Source: CAZIRF01 sp964541755
GTDB taxonomy: Bacteria; Spirochaetota; Spirochaetia; Treponematales; Breznakiellaceae
DNA: 64,000 bases
Direction of reading: 5' to 3'
Assembly (NCBI GenBank): GCA_964541755.1
Contig: CAZIRF010000004.1
Location: 62,001 to 126,000 of the forward strand
Position numbers and translations under genes: made by a program. This document shows, one piece after another, positions 32,368 to 39,320 of this stretch. Under the pieces are notes generated by a model, which saw only the letters and a program-made list of their open reading frames with translations, made no database searches and was not told where the DNA came from. Numbering within the stretch: the stretch's first letter is position 1; every line of letters begins with the position of its first letter.

Positions 32368-33333
32368 TTACTTCGAGAGCTGTGGCAGCAGGTGTACGGC
32401 AAAGCCGCCGAGCTCACGGTCCAGGTACGCGACAGTAATGCGCCCCTTTTCGCGGCGCACGGTCTCCTCGACGGCCCGGTACCCCTGGGTCTCGAGCCAG
32501 GCCAGGGCGCGCTCGACGCTGTTGCAGCGAAGGGCAATATGCCCCCTTTCGCCACGGCCGCTCCCCTTCATGACCTCGAAAACCGTGCCATTGAAGATGG
32601 AGGAGGTCCCCTCATCGGACGGGAAACCGAAGAGGGACAGGCCCTGCGAAACATCGCGGGCAATGTTGGCATCGGATGCATTCATTCCCATGTGGGCGAA
32701 GGTGAAGCCGTGAAGGCTCTGCAGGGCGCGTCGACACAGGCCGCTGATGCCCGCCCAGTCGCCGTTGGCGATGAGCTCTGCCTTGACCATCCAGGAACCC
32801 CCGATGGCGAGGACACAGGAGCGGCGGGCGTAATCGCCCACATTGTTCGCGCCAATACCACCGGTGGGCATGAAGGACACTTGGGGGAAGGGTGCTGCGA
32901 GGGCATCGATCATCGCAACGCCGCCGGACTGCTCGGCGGGGAAGAACTTGAAGGTGGAGAGCCCCTTTTCAAGGCCCGCTTCAATAAGGCTGGGGCTGTT
33001 GATGCCCGGGACAATGGGGACGGCGTGTTCACGGCACCAGTCCACAACGGCCGGATTGAAGCCGGGCGATACGATAAAACGCGCCCCCGCTTCGACGGCC
33101 TTTTTGGCAAGATCGGTGTTGATGACAGTCCCGGCACCCACAAGAATATCCGGGCAGCCATCGCGCATGGCGCGGATAGCATCGGCAGCGGCCGCCGTGC
33201 GAAAAGTGACCTCTGCGACGGGAATGCCCCCCGCAACGAGAGCCTTTGCAAGAGGCAGGGCATTGGCCACCTCGTCTATCTTGATAACCGGCACCAAGCC
33301 GACCGAAAAGAGCTCTTTTACCAGGGTATCCAT
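32368..33333 (-). CDS. eda: KDPG/KHG aldolase with C-terminal VOC-like domain
   Basis: 321 residues from the ATG at 33333, ten bases after GGAGGA. Residues 1-210 are a KDPG/KHG aldolase: AEVTFRTAAA (catalytic Glu and Arg), GAGTVINTD, FKFFPAEQSGG with the Schiff-base Lys, and PTGGIGANN. Residues about 213-321 add a glyoxalase/VOC-like domain beginning SLHGFTFAHMGMN and containing RGHIALRCNSVERALAWLET and ending FAVHLLPQ. The aldolase splits KDPG to pyruvate and glyceraldehyde-3-phosphate. The role of the fused domain is unknown; it could be regulatory or act on an aldehyde or ketoacid. It is divergent from kdgK, with a shared regulatory region. Confidence 0.92.
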   Translation of the reverse strand: MDTLVKELFSVGLVPVIKIDEVANALPLAKALVAGGIPVAEVTFRTAAAADAIRAMRDGCPDILVGAGTVINTDLAKKAVEAGARFIVSPGFNPAVVDWCREHAVPIVPGINSPSLIEAGLEKGLSTFKFFPAEQSGGVAMIDALAAPFPQVSFMPTGGIGANNVGDYARRSCVLAIGGSWMVKAELIANGDWAGISGLCRRALQSLHGFTFAHMGMNASDANIARDVSQGLSLFGFPSDEGTSSIFNGTVFEVMKGSGRGERGHIALRCNSVERALAWLETQGYRAVEETVRREKGRITVAYLDRELGGFAVHLLPQLSK

Positions 33334-33387
33334 CGACGAAAACTCCTCCACAGGCTGTCGTGACGAGCGAGCAGCACCGTACTATCA

Positions 33388-33409
33388 GTATAAGTGAAAC
33401 ATTGTTTCA
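33388..33409. promoter_or_regulatory. KdgR-type operator in the divergent kdgA/eda-kdgK promoter region
   Basis: TGAAACATTGTTTCA (33395-33409) is a perfect 15-bp palindrome identical in form to the KdgR box of enterobacteria. On the minus strand, TATACT (33388-33393) would be a -10 for the aldolase gene, with the operator in the spacer; the IclR-family gene at 34711 is the obvious candidate repressor. Confidence 0.7.
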
Positions 33410-33418
33410 TTATCCTCG

Positions 33419-33446
33419 TTGACACGGGTAGTAGTATCAGTATACT
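33419..33446 (+). promoter_or_regulatory. Sigma-70-type promoter for kdgK
   Basis: TTGACA (33419-33424), 16 bases, then TATACT (33441-33446), 32 bases before the kdgK ATG. The operator lies about 10 bp upstream of the -35. The -10 overlaps a copy of the recurrent word TATCAGTATA. Confidence 0.65.
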
Positions 33447-33478
33447 TGATTCAAAGTCAATCATGACAGGGGTTTTCG

Positions 33479-34510
33479 ATGCACACCATAGCAAGTTTCG
33501 GCGAAATCATGCTGCGCCTCACATCACCGGGTCACGAGCGTCTCTTCCAGACGCCCGTTCTCAAGACGAGCTTTGGCGGGGGCGAGGCCAACGTGGCTGT
33601 ATCGCTCTCCATATTCGGCGAAAGGGCCCGTTTCGTAACGGCCCTCCCCGACAACCCGGCAGGGCGTGCGGCGGCAGGTGAACTGCGCCGCTACGGCGTC
33701 GACACGGGAGCCATCGCCTGGACCGGCGGCCGCATGGGCATCTACTTTTTGGAGACCGGCGCCAACCAGAGGGCCTCCACCGTCGTCTACGACCGGGCGG
33801 GTTCGGCTATCAGCCTTGCCAAGGAGGGGGATTTCGACTGGCAAAAGATCTTTGCCGACTGCGACTGGTTCCATATTACCGGCATCACACCGGCGATATC
33901 GGCAAGTGCGGCGGCAGCTTCCCTCGAAGCGGTCAAGGCGGCACAAAAGGCCGGTGTAAAGGTTTCGATTGACCTCAACTACCGCAAGAAGCTGTGGAAC
34001 TACGGCAAGAGCGCTCCCGAGGTCATGTGCGAACTGGTCAAACACGCCGATGTCGTTATCGCAAACGAAGAGGATATCCAGAAGTCTCTGGGCATTGAAC
34101 TCGCGAATGTGGACGTAACCAGTGGGGAGCTCGACCGCGCGGGGTATGAAGAGCTCGCACAGAAGGTGCGGGAGCGATTCCCGAATGTTCAACAGGTTGC
34201 CATTACCCTGCGCGAGAGCCACAGCGCCGATCACAACGGCTGGTCTGCCGCCCTCTTGGGAAAGGAGGGCTTCCACCTCTCCCGCCAGTACGAGATAACC
34301 GATATCGTCGACCGCGTCGGCGGGGGCGACAGCTTCTCGGCCGGGCTCATCTACGGCCTGCTTAACCGCGACAGTGAAGCAGCGGCCCTCGAGTTCGCCG
34401 TGGCGGCCTCTGCCCTGAAGCACTCGATAAACGAGGACTTCAACCTGGCCCGGCTCGAAGAGGTCGAAGCCCTGCTCAAGGGCGACGGCTCGGGCCGCGT
34501 ACAGCGCTAA
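33479..34510 (+). CDS. kdgK: 2-keto-3-deoxygluconate kinase (PfkB family)
   Basis: 343 residues of the ribokinase/PfkB fold. There is an N-terminal FGEIMLRLTSPGHERLFQ, the GGGEANVAVSLSIFG signature (about 36-50), and the C-terminal DRVGGGDSFSAGLIYGLL carrying the catalytic Asp and anion hole. The N-terminal GEIMLRL and GGxEAN features match KDG kinases. The product, KDPG, is the substrate of the divergently encoded aldolase. Terminators follow within 60 bases of the stop. Confidence 0.93.
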   Translation: MHTIASFGEIMLRLTSPGHERLFQTPVLKTSFGGGEANVAVSLSIFGERARFVTALPDNPAGRAAAGELRRYGVDTGAIAWTGGRMGIYFLETGANQRASTVVYDRAGSAISLAKEGDFDWQKIFADCDWFHITGITPAISASAAAASLEAVKAAQKAGVKVSIDLNYRKKLWNYGKSAPEVMCELVKHADVVIANEEDIQKSLGIELANVDVTSGELDRAGYEELAQKVRERFPNVQQVAITLRESHSADHNGWSAALLGKEGFHLSRQYEITDIVDRVGGGDSFSAGLIYGLLNRDSEAAALEFAVAASALKHSINEDFNLARLEEVEALLKGDGSGRVQR

Positions 34511-34567
34511 TGTCCGTTTGACTCAAGGGCACCTCTAAAAACCCGGTTGGTTTCTAGAGGTGCTTTT

Positions 34568-34597
34568 GCAAATCCTTACAGGATTTGCATTTTTTAT
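34568..34597 (+). terminator. Terminator after kdgK
   Basis: GCAAATCCT-TAC-AGGATTTGC followed by ATTTTTTATT is a standard rho-independent terminator. It is flanked by two further hairpins: GCACCTCTA...TAGAGGTGC (34529-34563) and GACCTCTAAAAACT...AGTTTTTAGAGGTC (34603-34632). Together they insulate the convergent kdgK and IclR-family genes. Confidence 0.85.
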
Positions 34598-34643
34598 TGG
34601 AAGACCTCTAAAAACTGAAGTTTTTAGAGGTCCCCTCAAGCTT

Positions 34644-34710
34644 CTGGCGCCGCCAGTACTCTGGCGCCGCCAGTACTCTGGCGCCGCCAGGACTCAAGCG
34701 CCGCCTGTAA
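34644..34710. repeat. Tandem array of palindrome CTGGCGCCGCCAG
   Basis: Three units of CTGGCGCCGCCAG separated by TACT-type spacers, followed by a degraded copy (CAAGCGCCGCCTGTAATCAGG), end at the IclR-family stop codon. The core TGGCGCCGCCA is shared with the arrays at 32280 and 39265. Confidence 0.85.
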
Positions 34711-35544
34711 TCAGGCGCGGGCGCCCAGAACCGCTTCGATTCTGCCGGCAGCGGCCAAGAGGGCCTGCCGGTACTCCTCTTCGCGCTCTGTTTCAAAGCG
34801 AAAAAGGGGCCAGGACATGCTGATGGCCGCGACGGCCTTGCCACAATGGTCGCGAATGGGCACCGCAATGCAGGTGACGCCCTCCTCGTGCTCCTCGCGG
34901 TCGCGGGCCCAGCCCTGTTTTCGAATCTCCTGCAGCTCTGCCTCGAGTTCGGCACTGGTGTGCAGGGTATGCGGGGTAAAGGGGACAAGGCGGCGATTGG
35001 CAAACCAGGCATCACGCCCCTCGCTGTCCATGTCGGCCAGTAGAATCTTTCCAATGGCAGTACAATAGAGGGGAATTCGCTTTCCCACGCGCGAATACAT
35101 GCGAATGGTGTACCGGGATTCTATCTTCAATATGTAGAGGGCGTCTTCTTCATCGAGAACACCCACATGGACGGCTTCTCCAAGGGATTCCGAGAGCTCC
35201 TGTGCGACGGGTTTGGCCACTTCGGGCAGTTCCAGATGGTCCAGGGCGCGCGCCCCGACAGAGAAGAGCTTGAGGCCCAGGTACCAGCGCTCGCCCTCGT
35301 CCCGCCAGACATAGCCCAATTCGCGCAGGGTATTGAGAAAGCGGTATACCGTGGGCTTGGCAAGCCCGGTTTTCGCGGCGAGGGTTTCAAGGCGCGAGCT
35401 CTTGACACGGGAGAGGGCCTCGACTATGACGAAGGCCCGATTCGCCGCACTAATTATGGGCAGACCGTTTTCGCCCTCGTCGGCGTTATCCATCGAGCCC
35501 GCCGCCGGGCTTTCTTTTTGACCTGAAGCCTTGAGTCCGTCCAT
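34711..35544 (-). CDS. IclR-family transcriptional regulator (candidate KdgR)
   Basis: 277 residues from the ATG at 35544, seven bases after AGGAGG; the longer frame is a shadow of ychF. A winged HTH (about 30-90, IVEALSRVKSSRLETLAAKTGLAKPTVYRFLNTL) precedes the IclR effector domain. That domain contains LGLKLFSVGARAL, GKRIPLYCTAIGKILLADM, and EGVTCIAVPIRDHCGKAVAAISM. In enterobacteria the IclR protein KdgR represses uronate genes, with KDG as inducer. The TGAAACATTGTTTCA operator 1.3 kb away supports the same role here. The gene order ychF then this regulator (10 bases apart) suggests co-transcription. Confidence 0.9.
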   Translation of the reverse strand: MDGLKASGQKESPAAGSMDNADEGENGLPIISAANRAFVIVEALSRVKSSRLETLAAKTGLAKPTVYRFLNTLRELGYVWRDEGERWYLGLKLFSVGARALDHLELPEVAKPVAQELSESLGEAVHVGVLDEEDALYILKIESRYTIRMYSRVGKRIPLYCTAIGKILLADMDSEGRDAWFANRRLVPFTPHTLHTSAELEAELQEIRKQGWARDREEHEEGVTCIAVPIRDHCGKAVAAISMSWPLFRFETEREEEYRQALLAAAGRIEAVLGARA

Positions 35545-35554
35545 CGAGGCCCTC

Positions 35555-36664
35555 CTAAAGGTTGAACTTGAAGAAGAGGACGTCTCCGTCCTTGACGATA
35601 TAGTCGCGGCCCTCGATGCGGTACTTGCCCGCTTCCTTGATCTTGGCTTCGCTCCCGTACTTGACGAGGTCGTCAAAGTGATAGGCCTCTGCCTTGATGA
35701 AGCCCTTTTCGAAGTCGGTGTGGATGACACCAGCGGCCTTGGGGGCGGTGTCTCCCGCGTGAATGGTCCAGGCGCGGCACTCATCGGCCCCGGCGGTAAA
35801 GAAGGTTGCGAGACCCAAGAGGCGATAGGCGGCGTGAATGAGGCTCGAGAGCCCCGACTCCTCGAGGCCCAGCTCGCCCAAAAAGGCGACGCGGTCCTCT
35901 TCGGTCTCGAGGTCGGCCAGTTCCGCTTCGAACTTCCCGCAGATGACGACGGCCTCGCTGTCTTCGGCCTTGGCACGGGCGCGCACGGCCTCGATGTGGG
36001 CATTGCCGTTCTTCATGCCCTCTTCATCGACGTTGCAGACATAGAGCTGGGGCTTCATGGTGATGAGCTGGGCATCGGCGATGGCGGCCTTCTCCTCGTC
36101 GCCAAGCTCCACCGAGCGGGCGGGTTTCCCGTCCTGGAGCGCAACCGCGAGCTTCTCGATGGCCGCGAGGGCCAGCTGCGCCTCTTTTTGGGCGTCCTTG
36201 GCCTGTACCTTGAGGGCGCGCAGGGAGCGCTCCTTCTTTTTTTCCAGGGTGCCCATGTCGGCGAGGGCGAGCTCCACGTTTATGGTCTCGATGTCGTCGA
36301 GGGGATCGACCTTGTTGGAGACATGGACGATGTCGCTGTTCTCGAAGCAGCGCACGACATGGGCTATAACGCCCACCTCGCGGATGTGAGACAGGAACTG
36401 GTTCCCCAGCCCCTCGCCCTGGCTCGCGCCCTTGACGAGGCCGGCGATGTCGACGAACTCGGTGACGGCCGGCACGCGGCTCTTGGGGCTGAAGATGTCG
36501 CAGAGGGTGTCGAGGCGGGAATCGGGGACGTTGACCATACCCACGTTGGGGTTGATGGTACAGAAGGGATAGTTGGCCGCCTCGGCAGGGGCGGAGGTAA
36601 GGGCAGAGAAAATGGTGGACTTGCCGACGTTCGGCAGTCCGACGATACCGCAATTAAGGGCCAT
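35555..36664 (-). CDS. ychF: YchF/OLA1 family redox-regulated ATPase
   Basis: 369 residues from the ATG at 36664, five bases after GAGGA. The G domain begins MALNCGIVGLPNVGKSTIFSA and has FVDIAGLVKGASQGEGLGNQFL. The non-canonical specificity loop CNVDEEG replaces NKxD and explains the ATP preference. The TGS domain fills the C-terminus (LATFFTAGADECRAWTI ... IEGRDYIVKDGDVLFFKFN). YchF binds ribosomes and acts in stress responses. Length and ends match the family exactly. Confidence 0.97.
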   Translation of the reverse strand: MALNCGIVGLPNVGKSTIFSALTSAPAEAANYPFCTINPNVGMVNVPDSRLDTLCDIFSPKSRVPAVTEFVDIAGLVKGASQGEGLGNQFLSHIREVGVIAHVVRCFENSDIVHVSNKVDPLDDIETINVELALADMGTLEKKKERSLRALKVQAKDAQKEAQLALAAIEKLAVALQDGKPARSVELGDEEKAAIADAQLITMKPQLYVCNVDEEGMKNGNAHIEAVRARAKAEDSEAVVICGKFEAELADLETEEDRVAFLGELGLEESGLSSLIHAAYRLLGLATFFTAGADECRAWTIHAGDTAPKAAGVIHTDFEKGFIKAEAYHFDDLVKYGSEAKIKEAGKYRIEGRDYIVKDGDVLFFKFNL

Positions 36665-36850
36665 GGTGTTCCTCGTTCTGGCTGTGATGCCCGGGAGCTC
36701 CGGCAGCGCGGAGCAAACGGTCAGGGCTGCACCAAAAACCCGGTCGCTTGTTGGAGCAGCATGAATCCCGATTTTCACATGCTAGCACGAAACGGGCCAA
36801 AAATTACAGCCATGGACACAGATATATTTGGCCAAGTGGACGTTTTGGTG

Positions 36851-36957
36851 GTACAATGCCGGCGATTCGACCGGGTCCGACCATCCGGTCGCTTCCTGCG
36901 ACCCTTCCGGTCGCTACCCGACCCATTCGGGTCGACAAGCCCCCTCAATGCGTATAG
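36851..36957 (+). promoter_or_regulatory. iorA upstream region: possible promoter and iterated complementary segments
   Basis: The 303-base gap between divergent ychF and iorA holds no gene. A TACAAT (36852-36857) with TTGGCC 18 bases upstream may be the iorA promoter. Downstream, 36866-36940 contains alternating complementary blocks (CGACC, GGTCG, GCGACC, GGTCGC, CGACCC, GGGTCG) that can form several mutually exclusive hairpins, the last being CGACCC-ATT-CGGGTCG. This could be an attenuator-like leader or a repeat cluster. Confidence 0.4.
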
Positions 36958-36967
36958 GCTGGAGCAC

Positions 36968-38632
36968 ATGCACGATTTGGCACTTCTTGGCGACGAGGCA
37001 GTCGCCCTCGCGGCAGAGCACGCGGGCGTCTCTGCCTCCTACGGGTATCCGGGGACACCATCCACCGAGATTCTGACAACACTCATCGAACGCTACGAGC
37101 AGGGCGGGCCTTTGGCCGCCTGGTGCACGAACGAAAAGACCGCCTTCGAGGCGGCACTCGGCATTTCTTTCGCCGGCAAACGCGCCCTTGTAACCATGAA
37201 ACACGTGGGCCTCAACGTCGCGGCAGATCCCTTCATGAACGGCGCCCTCCTGGGCATCAAAGGCGGCCTCGTCATCGCGGTAGCCGACGACCCCGGCATG
37301 CACTCTTCACAGGGCGAGCAGGATTCGCGATTCTTCGCGAAATTCGCCCTTATCCCCTGTCTTGAACCGCGCAACCAGCAGGAAGCCTACGACATGACGC
37401 GCGAGGCCTTCGATATATCGGAGCGCTTCGAGGTTCCCGTCCTCCTGCGCCTCGTAACGCGCCTCTCGCACGCCCGCGCCGGGGTCGTCCCCCGCCAAGC
37501 GCGCGCGCAAAACCCGCTCGAAAAGGCGGCCGACCGCCGCCGCTGGATGCTCCTGCCGGCCCTGGCCCGCAAGAACTACCGCGCCCTCATCGACCGCCAA
37601 GCCAGCTTTGTCGACTGGTCGACGGCCCACCCGGCCAACCTCCTCGAACTCGAGGGGCGCGATACCTCCTTCGCCGTCCTCACAACGGGGCTCGGGGGCA
37701 ACTACTACGAGGAAAATCTCGAAGACCTTGCGGCCAAAAACGGCGGCAAGGCCCCGGCGCGCCTGCACATCGGGGCCTACCCCCTGCCAGAAGAGGCCAT
37801 CCTTCGCCTCTGCGAAAAGGCAGGCAAGCTCCTCATCATCGAAGAGGGCCAGCCGGTCGTCGAGGATCAGCTCAAGAGCCTCCTTCCGGGGACCATCGCC
37901 ATTCATGGAAAGCTGGACAACAGCCTCCCCCGCGACGGGGAGCTCGACCCCGACAACGTCCGTGTCGCCCTGGGACTTTCCCCGCGCGCCGGCCAGAACA
38001 TCAAGGTTCCCGAGCTCCCCGGCCGCCCGCCCCAGCTGTGCCAGGGCTGCCCCCACTTCGACTCCTACTCGGTTATCAAGGAGGCCATAAGCGGGCTCGA
38101 CTCGGTCGCCGTCACCGCCGATATAGGCTGCTACGCCCTGGGCGCCCAACCGCCACTCGCCGTCCCCGAGACCATCGTCTGCATGGGCGCGAGCGTGAAC
38201 ATGGCCAAGGGCGCGAGCGACGCCGGCATCAAATACGCCATCGGCGTTATCGGCGACTCGACCTTCCTGCACTCGGGCATCACCCCGCTTATCGACGCGG
38301 TCTCCATGAAGACCCCCATGACCCTCGTCATCCTGGACAACTCCATCGTGGCCATGACCGGCTGCCAGGAGACCATGGTCCCCAGCGAGCGCCTCCCGGA
38401 AATCGTCAAGGGCATCGGCGTCGAAAGCGACCACATCGTCCAGCTCGATGCGCGCAAACCCCTGCACGAGGAAAACGTCACGGCCCTGCGCCGCGAGCTC
38501 GATTACCGCGGGGTTTCGGTCGTCATCTTCAAACGCGAATGCATCGAGGCATTCAAGAAGCGCCAGAAGAAGGCCAAGGCTGATGCCGCGCGGGCAGCGG
38601 CGGCCTGCAACGACAACAAGGAAGGTGTGTGA
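36968..38632 (+). CDS. iorA: IorA, indolepyruvate (arylpyruvate):ferredoxin oxidoreductase alpha subunit without ferredoxin domain
   Basis: 554 residues from the ATG at 36968. N-terminal pyrimidine-binding domain: GDEAVALAAEHAGVSASYGY PGTPSTE-type sequence, then TMKHVGLNVAADPFMN. TPP-binding domain: CQGCPHFDSY, ADIGCYALGA, GVIGDSTFLHSGITPLIDA and ILDNSIVAMTGCQ. Usual IorA proteins end in a 2[4Fe-4S] ferredoxin domain with CxxCxxC motifs. Here the protein stops after FKRECIEAFKKRQKKAKADA and a short Ala-rich tail, so that domain is absent. The enzyme decarboxylates aryl 2-oxoacids to acyl-CoA. The frame extends further upstream but only as an antisense shadow of ychF. Confidence 0.92.
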   Translation: MHDLALLGDEAVALAAEHAGVSASYGYPGTPSTEILTTLIERYEQGGPLAAWCTNEKTAFEAALGISFAGKRALVTMKHVGLNVAADPFMNGALLGIKGGLVIAVADDPGMHSSQGEQDSRFFAKFALIPCLEPRNQQEAYDMTREAFDISERFEVPVLLRLVTRLSHARAGVVPRQARAQNPLEKAADRRRWMLLPALARKNYRALIDRQASFVDWSTAHPANLLELEGRDTSFAVLTTGLGGNYYEENLEDLAAKNGGKAPARLHIGAYPLPEEAILRLCEKAGKLLIIEEGQPVVEDQLKSLLPGTIAIHGKLDNSLPRDGELDPDNVRVALGLSPRAGQNIKVPELPGRPPQLCQGCPHFDSYSVIKEAISGLDSVAVTADIGCYALGAQPPLAVPETIVCMGASVNMAKGASDAGIKYAIGVIGDSTFLHSGITPLIDAVSMKTPMTLVILDNSIVAMTGCQETMVPSERLPEIVKGIGVESDHIVQLDARKPLHEENVTALRRELDYRGVSVVIFKRECIEAFKKRQKKAKADAARAAAACNDNKEGV

Positions 38633-39318
38633 TGAAGTGTGATGTCATTCTCGCCGGCGTCGGGGGACAGGGTGTCCTCTCGATAGCGGCCATCATAGCG
38701 AAGGCGGCTGTTGCAAAGGGCCTTACAGTACGGCAGTCCGAAGTCCACGGTATGGCACAGCGCGGCGGGGCGGTCCTCGCCCACCTGCGCATTGCCGACG
38801 GCCACATCGCCGGGGACCTCGTCCCCAAGGGCGGCGCGGACCTCATCATCTCGGTCGAACCGGTCGAAGCCCTGCGCTACGTCTCATGGCTATCGCCCAA
38901 GGGGGCCGTTGTAACAGCCGCAGAACCCTTCGTGAACATTCCCGACTACCCGAATCTCGAGACCATACACAACGCGGTTCGCTCCTTCCCGGCCCACGCC
39001 CTCGTCGAGGCCTCGACCCTGGCCAAGGAAGCCGGGCTCGCCCGTGCGGTCAACATGGTCATGGTGGGCGCCGCCCAGCCCTGGCTGCCACTCACGGCCG
39101 AAGACATTGAAGCGACGGTCTGCGAGATGTTTGCGAGCAAGGGGAGCGAGGTCATCGAGGCCAACAAGAGGGCCCTCGAGCTGGGAGCCGCTGCCTGTAC
39201 CGCCAACGGCGTAGACGCCGCCAACGGCGTAGACGCCGCCAACGGCGTAGACGCCGCCAACGGCGTTGGCGCCGCCAATACTGTTGGCGCCGCATGCATC
39301 GACCGGACGGGGGTTTGA
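38632..39318 (+). CDS. iorB: IorB, indolepyruvate:ferredoxin oxidoreductase beta subunit
   Basis: 228 residues; the ATG at 38632 overlaps the iorA stop. The gamma-domain signature GVGGQGVLSIAAIIAKAA (about 9-26) and SEVHGMAQRGGAVLAHLRI are typical. Residues 1-190 cover the family. The final 35 residues are a six-residue repeat (ANGVDA, three times, then ANGVGA and ANTVGA) encoded by 18-bp repeats; this is unlikely to be functional and may be a repeat expansion. The paaK GTG follows by two bases. Confidence 0.93.
   Translation: MKCDVILAGVGGQGVLSIAAIIAKAAVAKGLTVRQSEVHGMAQRGGAVLAHLRIADGHIAGDLVPKGGADLIISVEPVEALRYVSWLSPKGAVVTAAEPFVNIPDYPNLETIHNAVRSFPAHALVEASTLAKEAGLARAVNMVMVGAAQPWLPLTAEDIEATVCEMFASKGSEVIEANKRALELGAAACTANGVDAANGVDAANGVDAANGVGAANTVGAACIDRTGV
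39195..39296. repeat. 18-bp tandem repeats at the iorB 3' end
   Basis: Units of GCCGCCAACGGCGTAGAC pass into GTTGGCGCCGCCAATACT units with the TGGCGCCGCCA core. They extend the IorB C-terminus in frame and stop just before the paaK start. Confidence 0.85.
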
Positions 39319-39320
39319 GC

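Noticed and set aside
36866..36957. T-box or riboswitch controlling iorA
   Set aside because: No T-box consensus, specifier loop or terminator/antiterminator with a T-run could be found; only alternating short complementary blocks are present.
35531..36967. A plus-strand open frame continuous with iorA running back across the whole ychF gene (giving over 1000 residues)
   Set aside because: It is antisense to a well-conserved ychF, has no recognisable domain, and IorA similarity begins only at the ATG at 36968.
36975..36990. TTGGCACTTCTTGG as a second sigma-54 promoter
   Set aside because: It lies inside iorA coding sequence, and the -12 element lacks the correctly spaced GC.
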